Source: Rhizobiales bacterium Ga0077537 (GTDB taxonomy: Bacteria > Pseudomonadota > Alphaproteobacteria > Rhizobiales > Hyphomicrobiaceae). Taken from it: a stretch of DNA of 64,000 bases. A program made the translations under genes and the position numbers. Positions 27,545 to 36,097 of this stretch are shown piece by piece. The notes under the pieces were generated by a model, which saw nothing but the letters and a program-made list of their open reading frames with translations, was not told the DNA's origin and made no database searches. The DNA is taken from assembly GCA_001464955.1 (NCBI GenBank), contig LNEM01000030.1, positions 372,001-436,000 on the forward strand. Reading direction: 5' to 3'. The stretch's first letter is position 1, and every line of letters starts with the position of its first letter.

Positions 27545-28354
27545 TCAGTACGGAGCCTTGTGCGGGAACTTCGGCCGCCGTTTCTCGACGAGACTGAGAT
27601 GGCCCTCTTTCATTTCGGGCCCGCCGAAGCCGAGGAACTCGAGCGCCAGCGACGCATCGAACGTCGGCCCGGCCATCCGTAGCCAGTTGTTGAGCGAGTG
27701 CTTGGTGAAGCGGATCGCGGTCTGCGCGCCACCGAGCAGCTTGTCGCAGACGCCTCGCGCGGTCTCGATCACCTTGTCGTCGTCTGCCACCAGCGAGATG
27801 AGACCCAGCCGCTCGGCCTCCTCGCCTTTCAGCGTCTCGCAGAGCATCAGGTAATATTTGGCCTTCGCCATGCCGCAGAGCAGCGGCCAGATGATCGCCG
27901 CGTGATCGCCGGCCGCCACGCCGAGCCGCGTGTGGCCGTCGATGATGCGCGTGGTACGGCCCGCGATCGTGATGTCGCAGAGAAGCCCCGCAGCCAGCCC
28001 CGCCCCGACCGACACGCCCTCCATGGCGCAGACCGTCGGCTTCGAACAATTTATGACGCCGTAGACGATGTCGCTAGCCTCTTTCCAGACGCGCATGCGC
28101 GTCTCCCAGCTGTCGGCCATGCCTTCGATCAGCTCGAAGTCGCCGCCGGCCGAGTAGACGCCGCCTTCGCCCCGGAGCAGCACGACCTGCACGCTGGCAT
28201 CGCGATCGATGTCGGCCCAAACGCGACCGAGTTCGGCGTGTCCGTCGACCGTCACCGAGTTGAGCTTGCCCGGGTTCGTCAGCACCACCTCTAGGAGCCC
28301 GTCCTTCGGCCGTACGAACTTGAGATACTTGTAGTTGCCTTCCTCGACGGTCAT
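27545..28354 (-). CDS. Enoyl-CoA hydratase/isomerase family protein
   Basis: VVLTNPGKLNSVTVDGHAELGRVWADI; LRGEGGVYSAGGDFELIEGM; KPTVCAMEGVSVGAGLAAGLLCDITIAGRT. Confidence 0.92.
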   Translation of the reverse strand: MTVEEGNYKYLKFVRPKDGLLEVVLTNPGKLNSVTVDGHAELGRVWADIDRDASVQVVLLRGEGGVYSAGGDFELIEGMADSWETRMRVWKEASDIVYGVINCSKPTVCAMEGVSVGAGLAAGLLCDITIAGRTTRIIDGHTRLGVAAGDHAAIIWPLLCGMAKAKYYLMLCETLKGEEAERLGLISLVADDDKVIETARGVCDKLLGGAQTAIRFTKHSLNNWLRMAGPTFDASLALEFLGFGGPEMKEGHLSLVEKRRPKFPHKAPY

Positions 28355-28546
28355 GCGCGCGATCCTCCCCTCGGGTGTGACGAGCGTTCCTCATAGCGAT
28401 CATACGCCGCTTTTGTCGCGCGGGAACAAGCCCGGAACCTACGCACCCCATCCACAGGCCCGACCCACCTGTCGGGGCAGACCGGTCGAGTTGCACCGCC
28501 GGATCGTATAGGGTCGGCGTGAACGACGGGAGCGAGCCGGAACGCC

Positions 28547-28987
28547 ATGCCCTTGCATCTGATCAAGCTGAGTGTCGGCACCGAGAGCATCGACGATATC
28601 GCGTTGTGGCAGACCGAACGCGTGCGCCAGATGAAGCGCGATGGCCTGAAGCCGGAGCTGTTCCATCGTACGTTCCAGATGCCGAAGCGGCGCGACGAGC
28701 TTCTCGACGGAGGTTCGATCTACTGGGTGATCAAGGGCGTGGTGCAGGCCCGCCAGCGTCTCGTCGACCTCCGCGAGGGGACGCGCGAAGACGGCACGCC
28801 GTGCACGCTTCTGATCCTGGAAAGGACACTGGTCCCCGTCCGCCCGACACCCCGCCGTGCCTTCCAGGGCTGGCGCTACCTGGGCCCCGACGACGCCCCC
28901 GCCGACATCACCGGCAACACCCGCGACGACGTCGCCGCCATGCCCCCGAAGCTCCGCCGCGAACTCGCCGAGCTGGGGCTGCTTTGA
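28547..28987 (+). CDS. DUF1489 family protein
   Basis: MPLHLIKLSVGTESIDDIALWQ...LFHRTFQMPKRRDELLDGGSIYWVIKGVVQARQRLVDLREG, conserved alphaproteobacterial family. Confidence 0.85.
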   Translation: MPLHLIKLSVGTESIDDIALWQTERVRQMKRDGLKPELFHRTFQMPKRRDELLDGGSIYWVIKGVVQARQRLVDLREGTREDGTPCTLLILERTLVPVRPTPRRAFQGWRYLGPDDAPADITGNTRDDVAAMPPKLRRELAELGLL

Positions 28988-29112
28988 TCTGATTGGGACG
29001 GGCAGGTCGGCGCCCGAAGCGCGGCGGGAGCTTGTCGGCCCCGCGCGAAACCGGTCATGATTGATCCCGCGATCACAATCCCACGAACCAGCAGAACCAC
29101 AGGCGGGCCTTC

Positions 29113-31353
29113 ATGCCGTTTTCCACCTACCAGCAAGACCGGATCGGCTCGGCCACGATCTCTCCGAGTGAGCCCGTGGATGCCGGTTCGTTTCAGGAGG
29201 TGGTCATCACCTACACGGCCGGCGCCTTTGGATTGGACGATACCGGCGGGATCAAAGTTTCGTGGCGCTCGGCGTCGGATTCGAGTGCTCCCCAGTTCAC
29301 CGATCCGAAGGCGCCGAACTACACGACCGCCGAGACGAGCAATGGCGCCGGGCTCACGCTGAGCTTCTCTCGCGCCAACATCCGGCCATGGGCCCCGACG
29401 CTTCTGGTTCGCGTCTCGAAGGGTTACATCGCCCCCGGCGACATCATCACCATTCGCCTCGGCGACCGTCGCAAGGGCTCTCCCGGCTACCGTCTGCAAA
29501 CCGCCGCCGAAGTGAACTTCCCGTTCAAGACGTTCGTCGATGCCTTCGCGACCTATGAATTCGTCGAGCTGCCGAGTGGCCCGACCGTCACTCTGGTGCC
29601 GGGGCGCGCCGTTCGCTTCAAGGCCATCCTGCCGACGCTGAGGCGCGTGGGCCAGCCGTTCCGTTTGGCACTCGTCGCCGAGGATCGCTGGGGCAACGTC
29701 ACCGACAAGGCCGACCGCCGCATCCTGCTGAAGCCGACCCGGCCGATTGCCGGCCTGCCCGAGAGCATCCTGCTGAAACCGGGCGAAGGTCCCGTCACCG
29801 TCGATGCGCTGACGGTGACGTCACCGGGCGATCTCTGGATCGACCTCGAGGACGAGAGCGGCAACCGGATCGTTCGCTCGAACCCGCTGCGGATCGTCTC
29901 CGAGGCGATGGAGCTTCCATACTGGGGCGACATCCATGGCCAGAGCGGCGAAACCGTCGGCACCGGGACGGCCGCCCAGTACTTCGCTTTTGCGCGCGAC
30001 AAGGCCTTCCTCGACATCACCGGTCATCAGGCCAACGACTTCCAGGTCGACGACGACTTCTGGGCCGAGATCAACCGTCTCGCCGCCGCCTACGACAAGC
30101 CCGGCGAGATGGTCGCCTTGCCCGGTTACGAGTGGTCGGGAAATACCGGCGTCGGCGGCGACCGCAATGTCTTCTTCTCGAGCGAAGGCCGAACCATCCG
30201 GCGCTCGTCCAGCGTGCTGCTGAAAAGCCCTCAGGAGTCGGACGTGCATCACGTCACGGACCTGTTCAAGGCGCTCGAAGCGGAAGATGCCGTCGTCATC
30301 GCCCATGTCGGCGGGCGCTATGCCAATCTCGAGCAGGGGCACGACGGTCGGATCGAGCGGGCCGTCGAGATCCACTCGTGCTGGGGCACATTCGAGTGGC
30401 TGCTGCACGATGCGATCGCGCTGGGTCATCGCGTCGGCATCGTGTGCCATAGTGATGACCACAAGGGTCGCCCTGGGGCGGCCTATCCCGGCGCCTCGCA
30501 CTTCGGCGCCGTCGGCGGGCTCACATGTTATCCGCTCACCACGCTTGACCGCGCCTCGGTGTTCGAGGCTCTGCGGCGACGTCGGACCTACGGCACCACG
30601 GGGACGCGCCTTCTGCTCGACGTCGAGGCCACCCTGCCACCCGGGGCGATCACATTCTCCGACGACCCGAAACTCGGCACTGCGCAGGAAACTCCGGCGA
30701 CCTCGGCGCGCATGGGCGATGTCGTCCGCGTCGATGGCGGCACGATCGCGCTCGCTGTGGACGTCTTGGGCTCCGCACCGATCGAGCGGCTCACCTTCTT
30801 CAACGGCGCCACGCCGGTCGCGACCGCGCGCGCCTATTCGAAGGACCAGTTGGGCCGTCGCATTCGCGTCCTGTTCGAAGGCGCGGAGTATCGCGGGCGC
30901 GGCCGCGAAACGTTCTGGCGTGGCACCGCCCGGATGATCTCCAATCGCTTCACGCGTGCCGTGGCCATCAACCACTTCAATGCCGACAAACCGCTGCGCC
31001 TCGGCAGCAACGGCGATGTTCTCGAATTCGATACGGTGACCACCGGCAACTTTTCGGGATTCGACTTGTGGCTGGAGGACCGTGATTCCGGCGAAATCGA
31101 CATCGCGGCGAACCACATCAGTCGACGGTTTGCGGTGGGTGAGATCGGCGAGGAGGACACCGTCGTCGATCTCGGCGGCCTCGGGCGCCGGCTGCGGCTC
31201 TTCCGTCTGCCCGACACGAACGAGGCATGGCGGTGCTCGCACATGCACACCTTCGACATCGAGCCCGGCCGCGACAACCCCCTCTACGTCCGCGTCACGC
31301 AGGAGGACGGCCATCAGGCCTGGTCGAGCCCGATCTACGTCACGACGGCTTGA
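29113..31353 (+). CDS. DUF3604 domain protein (PHP-like metallohydrolase)
   Basis: YWGDIHGQSGETVGTGTAAQYFAFARDKAFLDITGHQANDFQVDDDFWAEIN; GNRNVFF-type motif; VCHSDDHKGRPGAAYPGASHFGAVGGLTC. Confidence 0.85.
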   Translation: MPFSTYQQDRIGSATISPSEPVDAGSFQEVVITYTAGAFGLDDTGGIKVSWRSASDSSAPQFTDPKAPNYTTAETSNGAGLTLSFSRANIRPWAPTLLVRVSKGYIAPGDIITIRLGDRRKGSPGYRLQTAAEVNFPFKTFVDAFATYEFVELPSGPTVTLVPGRAVRFKAILPTLRRVGQPFRLALVAEDRWGNVTDKADRRILLKPTRPIAGLPESILLKPGEGPVTVDALTVTSPGDLWIDLEDESGNRIVRSNPLRIVSEAMELPYWGDIHGQSGETVGTGTAAQYFAFARDKAFLDITGHQANDFQVDDDFWAEINRLAAAYDKPGEMVALPGYEWSGNTGVGGDRNVFFSSEGRTIRRSSSVLLKSPQESDVHHVTDLFKALEAEDAVVIAHVGGRYANLEQGHDGRIERAVEIHSCWGTFEWLLHDAIALGHRVGIVCHSDDHKGRPGAAYPGASHFGAVGGLTCYPLTTLDRASVFEALRRRRTYGTTGTRLLLDVEATLPPGAITFSDDPKLGTAQETPATSARMGDVVRVDGGTIALAVDVLGSAPIERLTFFNGATPVATARAYSKDQLGRRIRVLFEGAEYRGRGRETFWRGTARMISNRFTRAVAINHFNADKPLRLGSNGDVLEFDTVTTGNFSGFDLWLEDRDSGEIDIAANHISRRFAVGEIGEEDTVVDLGGLGRRLRLFRLPDTNEAWRCSHMHTFDIEPGRDNPLYVRVTQEDGHQAWSSPIYVTTA

Positions 31354-32149
31354 GCCCGAACACGTCACTCATCCAGTTGGTAACGCGGTTGTTGCAATAC
31401 TCGGGCTTGCTGTCGAATTGATAGGCGAGGTTCAGCCGCTGCTTGTCGAAGTCGAGCGCGGCCGTGACGCGACCGCCGCCGACAGGCGTCACAGGGCGCA
31501 CTCTCGGATTGCACGCCGTCACCGCGTAGGCCACCTTGCTGCCGGTGGCGAGCCCTGACGCCGGATCGTCCATTTTGGTGAACTCGTAACACTGCGCCAG
31601 TCCTCGACGGACATCGGCCCCGGCGATCCTCCAGACGAGTTGCTGTTTGCCCTGCCAGGGCGGCGCAGGCAGTTCGCGCCACACGAGCGCATCCTCGGCA
31701 TATTGGAACTGGCTCTTCCCGGCGATGTAGTGGGGCGGCCGAACCGGGCGCCAATTGGCTCGGTCATGGATCGAGGCGACATAGGCCTGAAACTGGGCAG
31801 GCGTGAATTGAACAGAGGCGCGGCGCTGGATCGATGTCTTGAAGCAGGCGCTGTCTCGCTCGCCCCCATGGATCCTGCCGACCGCGACATCGTCCGGCAG
31901 ATGAAAGAGCCGGCGCACCGTTTCCTCGCGACGGTCGGAAACCATGCCATCGTTGAGCAAGAATAGAAAAAGGGCGCCAGCAAAGAGTCCGACGACCAGG
32001 GTCGGCACAAGCGTCGACCGGCCCGCAGCGCGAATCTCCAGTTTGGCCAGAAAATACAAACCCACGGCCAACAGCAAGAAGATTGGGACCGCGAGCAGGG
32101 GGAAGAGAGCAGTCGTCACGGCAGGTTTCCCAGACAGGGCGTTCCGCAA
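31340..32149 (-). CDS. Hypothetical membrane-anchored protein
   Basis: Two N-terminal TM helices then a soluble domain; converges with the preceding gene (14-bp overlap). Confidence 0.7.
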   Translation of the reverse strand: MRNALSGKPAVTTALFPLLAVPIFLLLAVGLYFLAKLEIRAAGRSTLVPTLVVGLFAGALFLFLLNDGMVSDRREETVRRLFHLPDDVAVGRIHGGERDSACFKTSIQRRASVQFTPAQFQAYVASIHDRANWRPVRPPHYIAGKSQFQYAEDALVWRELPAPPWQGKQQLVWRIAGADVRRGLAQCYEFTKMDDPASGLATGSKVAYAVTACNPRVRPVTPVGGGRVTAALDFDKQRLNLAYQFDSKPEYCNNRVTNWMSDVFGLKPS

Positions 32150-32414
32150 GCGTCGACCTTAGGCCAATTTTGTTAATGCTCTGCCCTCAGAGCGAACGAC
32201 CGTACTGCCTGGAGCGAGCGCCTCCGGTTGGCGCGGCCACCCGGCTCCTCTTGGACGGCCGCGTCCAAGCCATGACATCGCGCCACTTCGCGCTTGGAAT
32301 CTCTCCCGGCCCGTGTCCACAGTTGTTGTGAAGTTGCACCGTGATCCGCAACGTCGGAGCAGCCGGTCGGTTGCGCCGCGCCGACGCCCCTTTCCGAGCC
32401 TTGGAGCCCCCGCC

Positions 32415-32834
32415 ATGCCCCGCTTCATGACAATCGCCGTGGCGCTCGCCATGGTCGGCTTCGTTTCGACCACCACGCTCGCAGCCGACCTGACCAGCGG
32501 TCTCGCAGGCAAGTGGCACATCCTGAACATCGAAGGCGTCGCGGACCTGAAGCCGGCCAACACCGAGGTGACGATCGCCGACGATGGCGCCATGACGCTG
32601 ACCGTCGGCTGTAATCGCATGCGCGCCAACCCGAAGATCGCCGGCGCCAAGTTCGCCATCGGACCCATCACGTCGACACGCATGGCCTGCGAGCCGCCAC
32701 TCGCCCTGCAGGAGCGCGCCCTGCAGCAGGCGCTCGAAGCCGCCCGCTCGGTGAAGCTCGAGGATGCCGGCGCGCGCGCGACGCTCCTCGACATCTCCGA
32801 TACACTCCTCGTCACACTGAAGCGGAAGAGCTGA
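32415..32834 (+). CDS. META (HslJ-like) domain periplasmic protein
   Basis: Signal peptide MPRFMTIAVALAMVGFVSTTTLAA; GKWHILNIEG...EVTIADDGAMTLTVGCNRMRAN. Confidence 0.8.
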   Translation: MPRFMTIAVALAMVGFVSTTTLAADLTSGLAGKWHILNIEGVADLKPANTEVTIADDGAMTLTVGCNRMRANPKIAGAKFAIGPITSTRMACEPPLALQERALQQALEAARSVKLEDAGARATLLDISDTLLVTLKRKS

Positions 32835-33945
32835 CCTCGGGACCGACGAGAGCGGCTATCCGTTCCAGAACAGCAGCGATTTCGTCGTCCCGCAGTTGCA
32901 CGAGTTCGAGCACGATTTCGCCGGCGCCGACCCGATGATCCATCACGAAGATCGCCGGCACACCGTCCTTCAGCGCCCCGACGAGCCCGGCCGCATTGTG
33001 CCGCGCCACCGCCGGATCGATGGCGAGATGCACCCGCGAAAACGGCAACCCGGTCGGGTCCGGCTCCGCGCGCGCCGTCACGCCACCGAGCCCGTTGGCC
33101 CGAGCGATGAACGCGACTGTCTTTGCGTCTTGCGCTGTTCGCCAAGCCGTCTCGTCCAGCAACTGACGCTCGCGAACCGCGGCGATTACACCGGCGATCG
33201 CCTCCTTCGATGCCTTCATGCCGCGCCCGATACCCTTTTCCTGCGCCCGCACCGCCGCGACGAAACCCGCCCGACCGACGATGATCCCGGCCGTCGGTCC
33301 ACCGAGATACTTCTGCCCGCTGACCAGCACCAGGTCGGCGCCGAGCGCCACGAGATCCCGAATGCGGAAATCCTGCGCTGCGCCGTCGATGATGACCGGC
33401 ACACCACGCTGCCGTGCGGCTTGGATCGTCCCGCCGAAATCCATCGCCTCACCGCGCGTCAGGCGCGAGGACACGAGCAGCAGGCAGCACGGCGACGCGC
33501 CTGCCAGCGCGGCCGCGATATCTGCCGTCGTGCACGCGCCGTCATTGCCCGCAAGCACGGGACGAGCCCCTGCAAGCCGAATGGCTTGTGTGATCGGATG
33601 CCCGTAGTTCACGGCATGGATCGCCGGCAACACGACATCGCGCGGCAGCCCCGTCGCGTCCGGCAACCGCTGTACCAGATCGGCATCTCCTCGTGTCATC
33701 GCGGCCGCCACGGCCACGGTGATCGCGGCAGACGCACAGTGCACCACGGTGCCCGCCTCGGCCCCGCTGAATGCCGCGAGTGCATCGCCCGCCGACCGCT
33801 GCATCTCGTCCATGTCGCAGAAATCGGCGAGCGCCGAAGCGACGGCATCACGCACCGCGACGGACGACCGCGACACGCCGAGCGGCGTGAAGGTCCCCCG
33901 CGCATTGATGATGCGGCTCCGCGCCGCGCGATCGGAAGCGTCCAT
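32812..33945 (-). CDS. SelA-fold / aminotransferase class V-like PLP enzyme (D-glucosaminate-6-phosphate ammonia-lyase-like family)
   Basis: INARGTFTPLGVSRSSVAVRDAVASAL; FSGAEAGTVVHCASAAITVAVAAAMT; PLP-Lys motif LVLVSGQKYLGGPTAGIIVG. Confidence 0.75.
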   Translation of the reverse strand: MDASDRAARSRIINARGTFTPLGVSRSSVAVRDAVASALADFCDMDEMQRSAGDALAAFSGAEAGTVVHCASAAITVAVAAAMTRGDADLVQRLPDATGLPRDVVLPAIHAVNYGHPITQAIRLAGARPVLAGNDGACTTADIAAALAGASPCCLLLVSSRLTRGEAMDFGGTIQAARQRGVPVIIDGAAQDFRIRDLVALGADLVLVSGQKYLGGPTAGIIVGRAGFVAAVRAQEKGIGRGMKASKEAIAGVIAAVRERQLLDETAWRTAQDAKTVAFIARANGLGGVTARAEPDPTGLPFSRVHLAIDPAVARHNAAGLVGALKDGVPAIFVMDHRVGAGEIVLELVQLRDDEIAAVLERIAALVGPEVSSSASV

Positions 33946-34073
33946 CTGGTGTGCTCCATGGTCTGCGATCGCAGGACCCGGCGACCTGCCACGATCGTTA
34001 CCGGTGTTCCACCCTCTCGACAACGCCGCCACATCCGGCCCATGCTTGCCATGTCCAATGATGGAGGGCCGGC

Positions 34074-34958
34074 ATGGAACACGTCCGCTACATCGACCGA
34101 ACACGCGACGATTATGTGCGTCAGGGCTACGAGAAATCCTACCAGTGGGCCCACTTCGACGACGTCCCGTTCACACCGCTCCCGAAGCCACTGAGCGAGT
34201 GCCGCGTCGGTCTCCTTGGTACCAGCGAGGTTGCGGTCCACTTCGATCCGAACACTGAGACGAACCCCATCGACGAGGAGGATTTCCGCGGCGTCTACGC
34301 CATCCCGGCGGATACGCCGACGGAAAAGCTCTACAGCCGTACGCTGTCGTTCGATCGCAACGCCACCCACCTCGATGATGTCAACGCGTTCTATCCGATC
34401 GACCGCCTGCGCGAGGCCGCAGCCGACGGCCGCATCGGCAGCCTGCCGAAGCGCGTCCTCGGCGCTTACAACAACTACAGCCAGCGCAAGGTTTTGACGC
34501 AGGAGGCCCCGAAGGCCCTCGCCATCTGCCGCGAGGAGGGGCTCGACGCCATCGTCATGGTGCCTGTCTGACCGGTATGTCATCAGACCGTGAGTCTGAT
34601 TGCCCGGTACCTCGAAGAGAACGGCATCCCCACAGTCGTCATGGGAGCCGCCCGCGACATCGTCGAGCATTGCGGCGTGGCGCGTTTCGTCTTCGTCGAC
34701 TTCCCCCTCGGCAGCCCCTGCGGCGAGCCGTGGAATGTCCCCCAGCAGCGCGAGATCTTCCAGCACGCACTCGATCTGCTGGCCGACGCAAAGGCCCCGC
34801 GCACCACGGTTGCCCCGAGCTATCGATGGTCGAAGGGCGACGACTGGAAACGCCTCGTGTTCACGCCGGAGCAGCCCTGGCAGGACCCCGAGACGCAGGC
34901 GAAATGGCTGGCGCGCAAGGACGAGTACCGCCGGCTCAAGTCGGAAGGCAAAATCTGA
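34074..34958 (+). CDS. GrdB/PrdB (glycine/sarcosine/betaine/proline reductase selenoprotein B)-family protein with in-frame TGA (predicted Sec) at 34569-34571; UxxC motif
   Basis: ORFs 34074..34571 and 34590..34958 share one frame and are separated only by TGA + CCGGTATGTCATCAGACC (PVCHQT). Joined product is 294 aa: ...LDAIVMVPVUPVCHQTVSLIARYLEENGIPTVVMGAARDIVEHCGVARFVFVDFPLGSPCGEPWN... Confidence 0.85.
34571..34607 (+). promoter_or_regulatory. Candidate bacterial SECIS hairpin
   Basis: ATCAGAC (34582-34588) / loop CGTGA / GTCTGAT (34594-34600), perfect 7-bp stem; G in loop position 2; loop starts about 17 nt after the TGA; lower stem ACCGG/CCGGT possible. Confidence 0.75.
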
Positions 34959-35206
34959 TGACCGGCACGGCCCGCGATGTCGTCGTCTACACGTCGCCCA
35001 TGTGCGCGCCGTGCGAGCAACTGAAGCGCTTCCTGACGCAGAACGGCGTGGTCTACCGCGTGCGCGACCTGCTGATGGACGAGGACGCCCAGGACCGCCT
35101 CGACGAGGCGCGGGTGCGCTCGACGCCCGCCCTCGAAGTCGACGGCCACATCTATGCCGGCGACGCCCTGTCGCCCGAAAAGGTGAAGGCGCTGCTGGGC
35201 CTCTGA
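34958..35206 (+). CDS. Glutaredoxin family protein
   Basis: MTGTARDVVVYTSPMCAPCEQLKRFLTQNGVVYRVRDLLMDEDAQ...STPALEVDGHIYAG; ATGA overlap with upstream stop. Confidence 0.9.
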   Translation: MTGTARDVVVYTSPMCAPCEQLKRFLTQNGVVYRVRDLLMDEDAQDRLDEARVRSTPALEVDGHIYAGDALSPEKVKALLGL

Positions 35207-35212
35207 CGCATG

Positions 35213-35237
35213 AAAAAGGGCGGCCCATGGCCGCCCT
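35213..35237 (-). terminator. Intrinsic terminator
   Basis: Minus strand GGGCGGCCATGGGCCGCCC followed by TTTTTCATG. Confidence 0.7.
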
Positions 35238-35269
35238 CCTGTCTCTTTGCAATGCTCGCTGAGCGCGTA

Positions 35270-36007
35270 TTACCACGCGCGGCACTGGCGGTAGCGGCGC
35301 CACCAGTAATTGCTACCCGTCGCGATGGCCCGCCGGCGCAGCCAAGTGCAATCGCCGTAATAGTAGCCGTCGTAAAACCAGAACGAGATCCCCGGACCCC
35401 ATGAGAAGTGCCGTCCGTAGCGCCGAACGTGCCGCCGGTCGTAGCGCTTTCCGCCCCGACCGATGTGACGTCCCGGTCGCGCACCGTCACCGGCACGACG
35501 TCCAGGATTGGCATTCACCACCGGCCCCCGGTTGCGGCCACCATCGCGCAGCCGCGGCCCGGGAACAGGCCGGGTCTCGCCGCCGCCACGCCTCACTCTC
35601 GGACCATCGCCGTCACGCCGACCGATGCGCGGGCCGCCGCCGCCGCCCTGGAAGCGCTCACCGCCACCGGATCGCGAACCGGCACGCGGCCCGTCACCCC
35701 GCGAGCGGGGCCCGGGTGAGACCGACGGTCCGCCGCCTCCGCGCTGGCCGAAGGACCCGCCTCCGCCACCACGAGCGGAACCTCCGCCACCACCACCGCC
35801 GGGGGATACGGCAGCGGGTGAACCACCACCACCGCGACCGCCGCCACCTCCACCGCCGCCTCCACGGCCACCGCCATCACCGCCGCGCTGTGCGAGTTGG
35901 ACGAGGTCGCCAGACGGTTTCGACGCAACACCCTGCTGTGCGCTCGCCGGCCCTGCGAATACCAGGACGCCGGCCGCGCAGATCGACAAAAGAACTGACG
36001 TGCGCAT
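35270..36007 (-). CDS. Secreted RGG/Gly-Arg-rich low-complexity protein
   Basis: Signal peptide MRTSVLLSICAAGVLVFAGPASA; RGG tract; C-terminal FYDGYYYGDCTWLRRRAIATGSNYWWRRYRQCRAW. Confidence 0.75.
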   Translation of the reverse strand: MRTSVLLSICAAGVLVFAGPASAQQGVASKPSGDLVQLAQRGGDGGGRGGGGGGGGGRGGGGSPAAVSPGGGGGGGSARGGGGGSFGQRGGGGPSVSPGPRSRGDGPRAGSRSGGGERFQGGGGGPRIGRRDGDGPRVRRGGGETRPVPGPRLRDGGRNRGPVVNANPGRRAGDGARPGRHIGRGGKRYDRRHVRRYGRHFSWGPGISFWFYDGYYYGDCTWLRRRAIATGSNYWWRRYRQCRAW

Positions 36008-36097
36008 GATCGCTCCTCGCGTTGCAAAAGCCTGCAGAAGGAACGTAGCACCGCGCGATGAGTTCCGATTTGCTCGAACGCAAATGGAAACCGCGCC

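Noticed and set aside
29821-31368. 515-aa minus-strand ORF opposite the DUF3604 gene
   Set aside because: Shadow ORF; no family motifs.
32812-33945. True SelA (selenocysteine synthase)
   Set aside because: Shorter than typical bacterial SelA and looks closer to the SelA-fold ammonia-lyase-like group; SelA function not claimed without phylogeny.
34074-34571. Nonsense-mutated pseudogene interpretation of the GrdB-like gene
   Set aside because: Frame intact on both sides, TGA at the expected redox Cys/Sec position of a UxxC motif, hairpin directly downstream; kept as the main alternative until sel genes are checked.
34590-34958. Separate 122-aa ORF starting at GTG
   Set aside because: Same frame as 34074..34571 and best explained as the C-terminal part of one selenoprotein; the GTG codes for Val in the SECIS hairpin.
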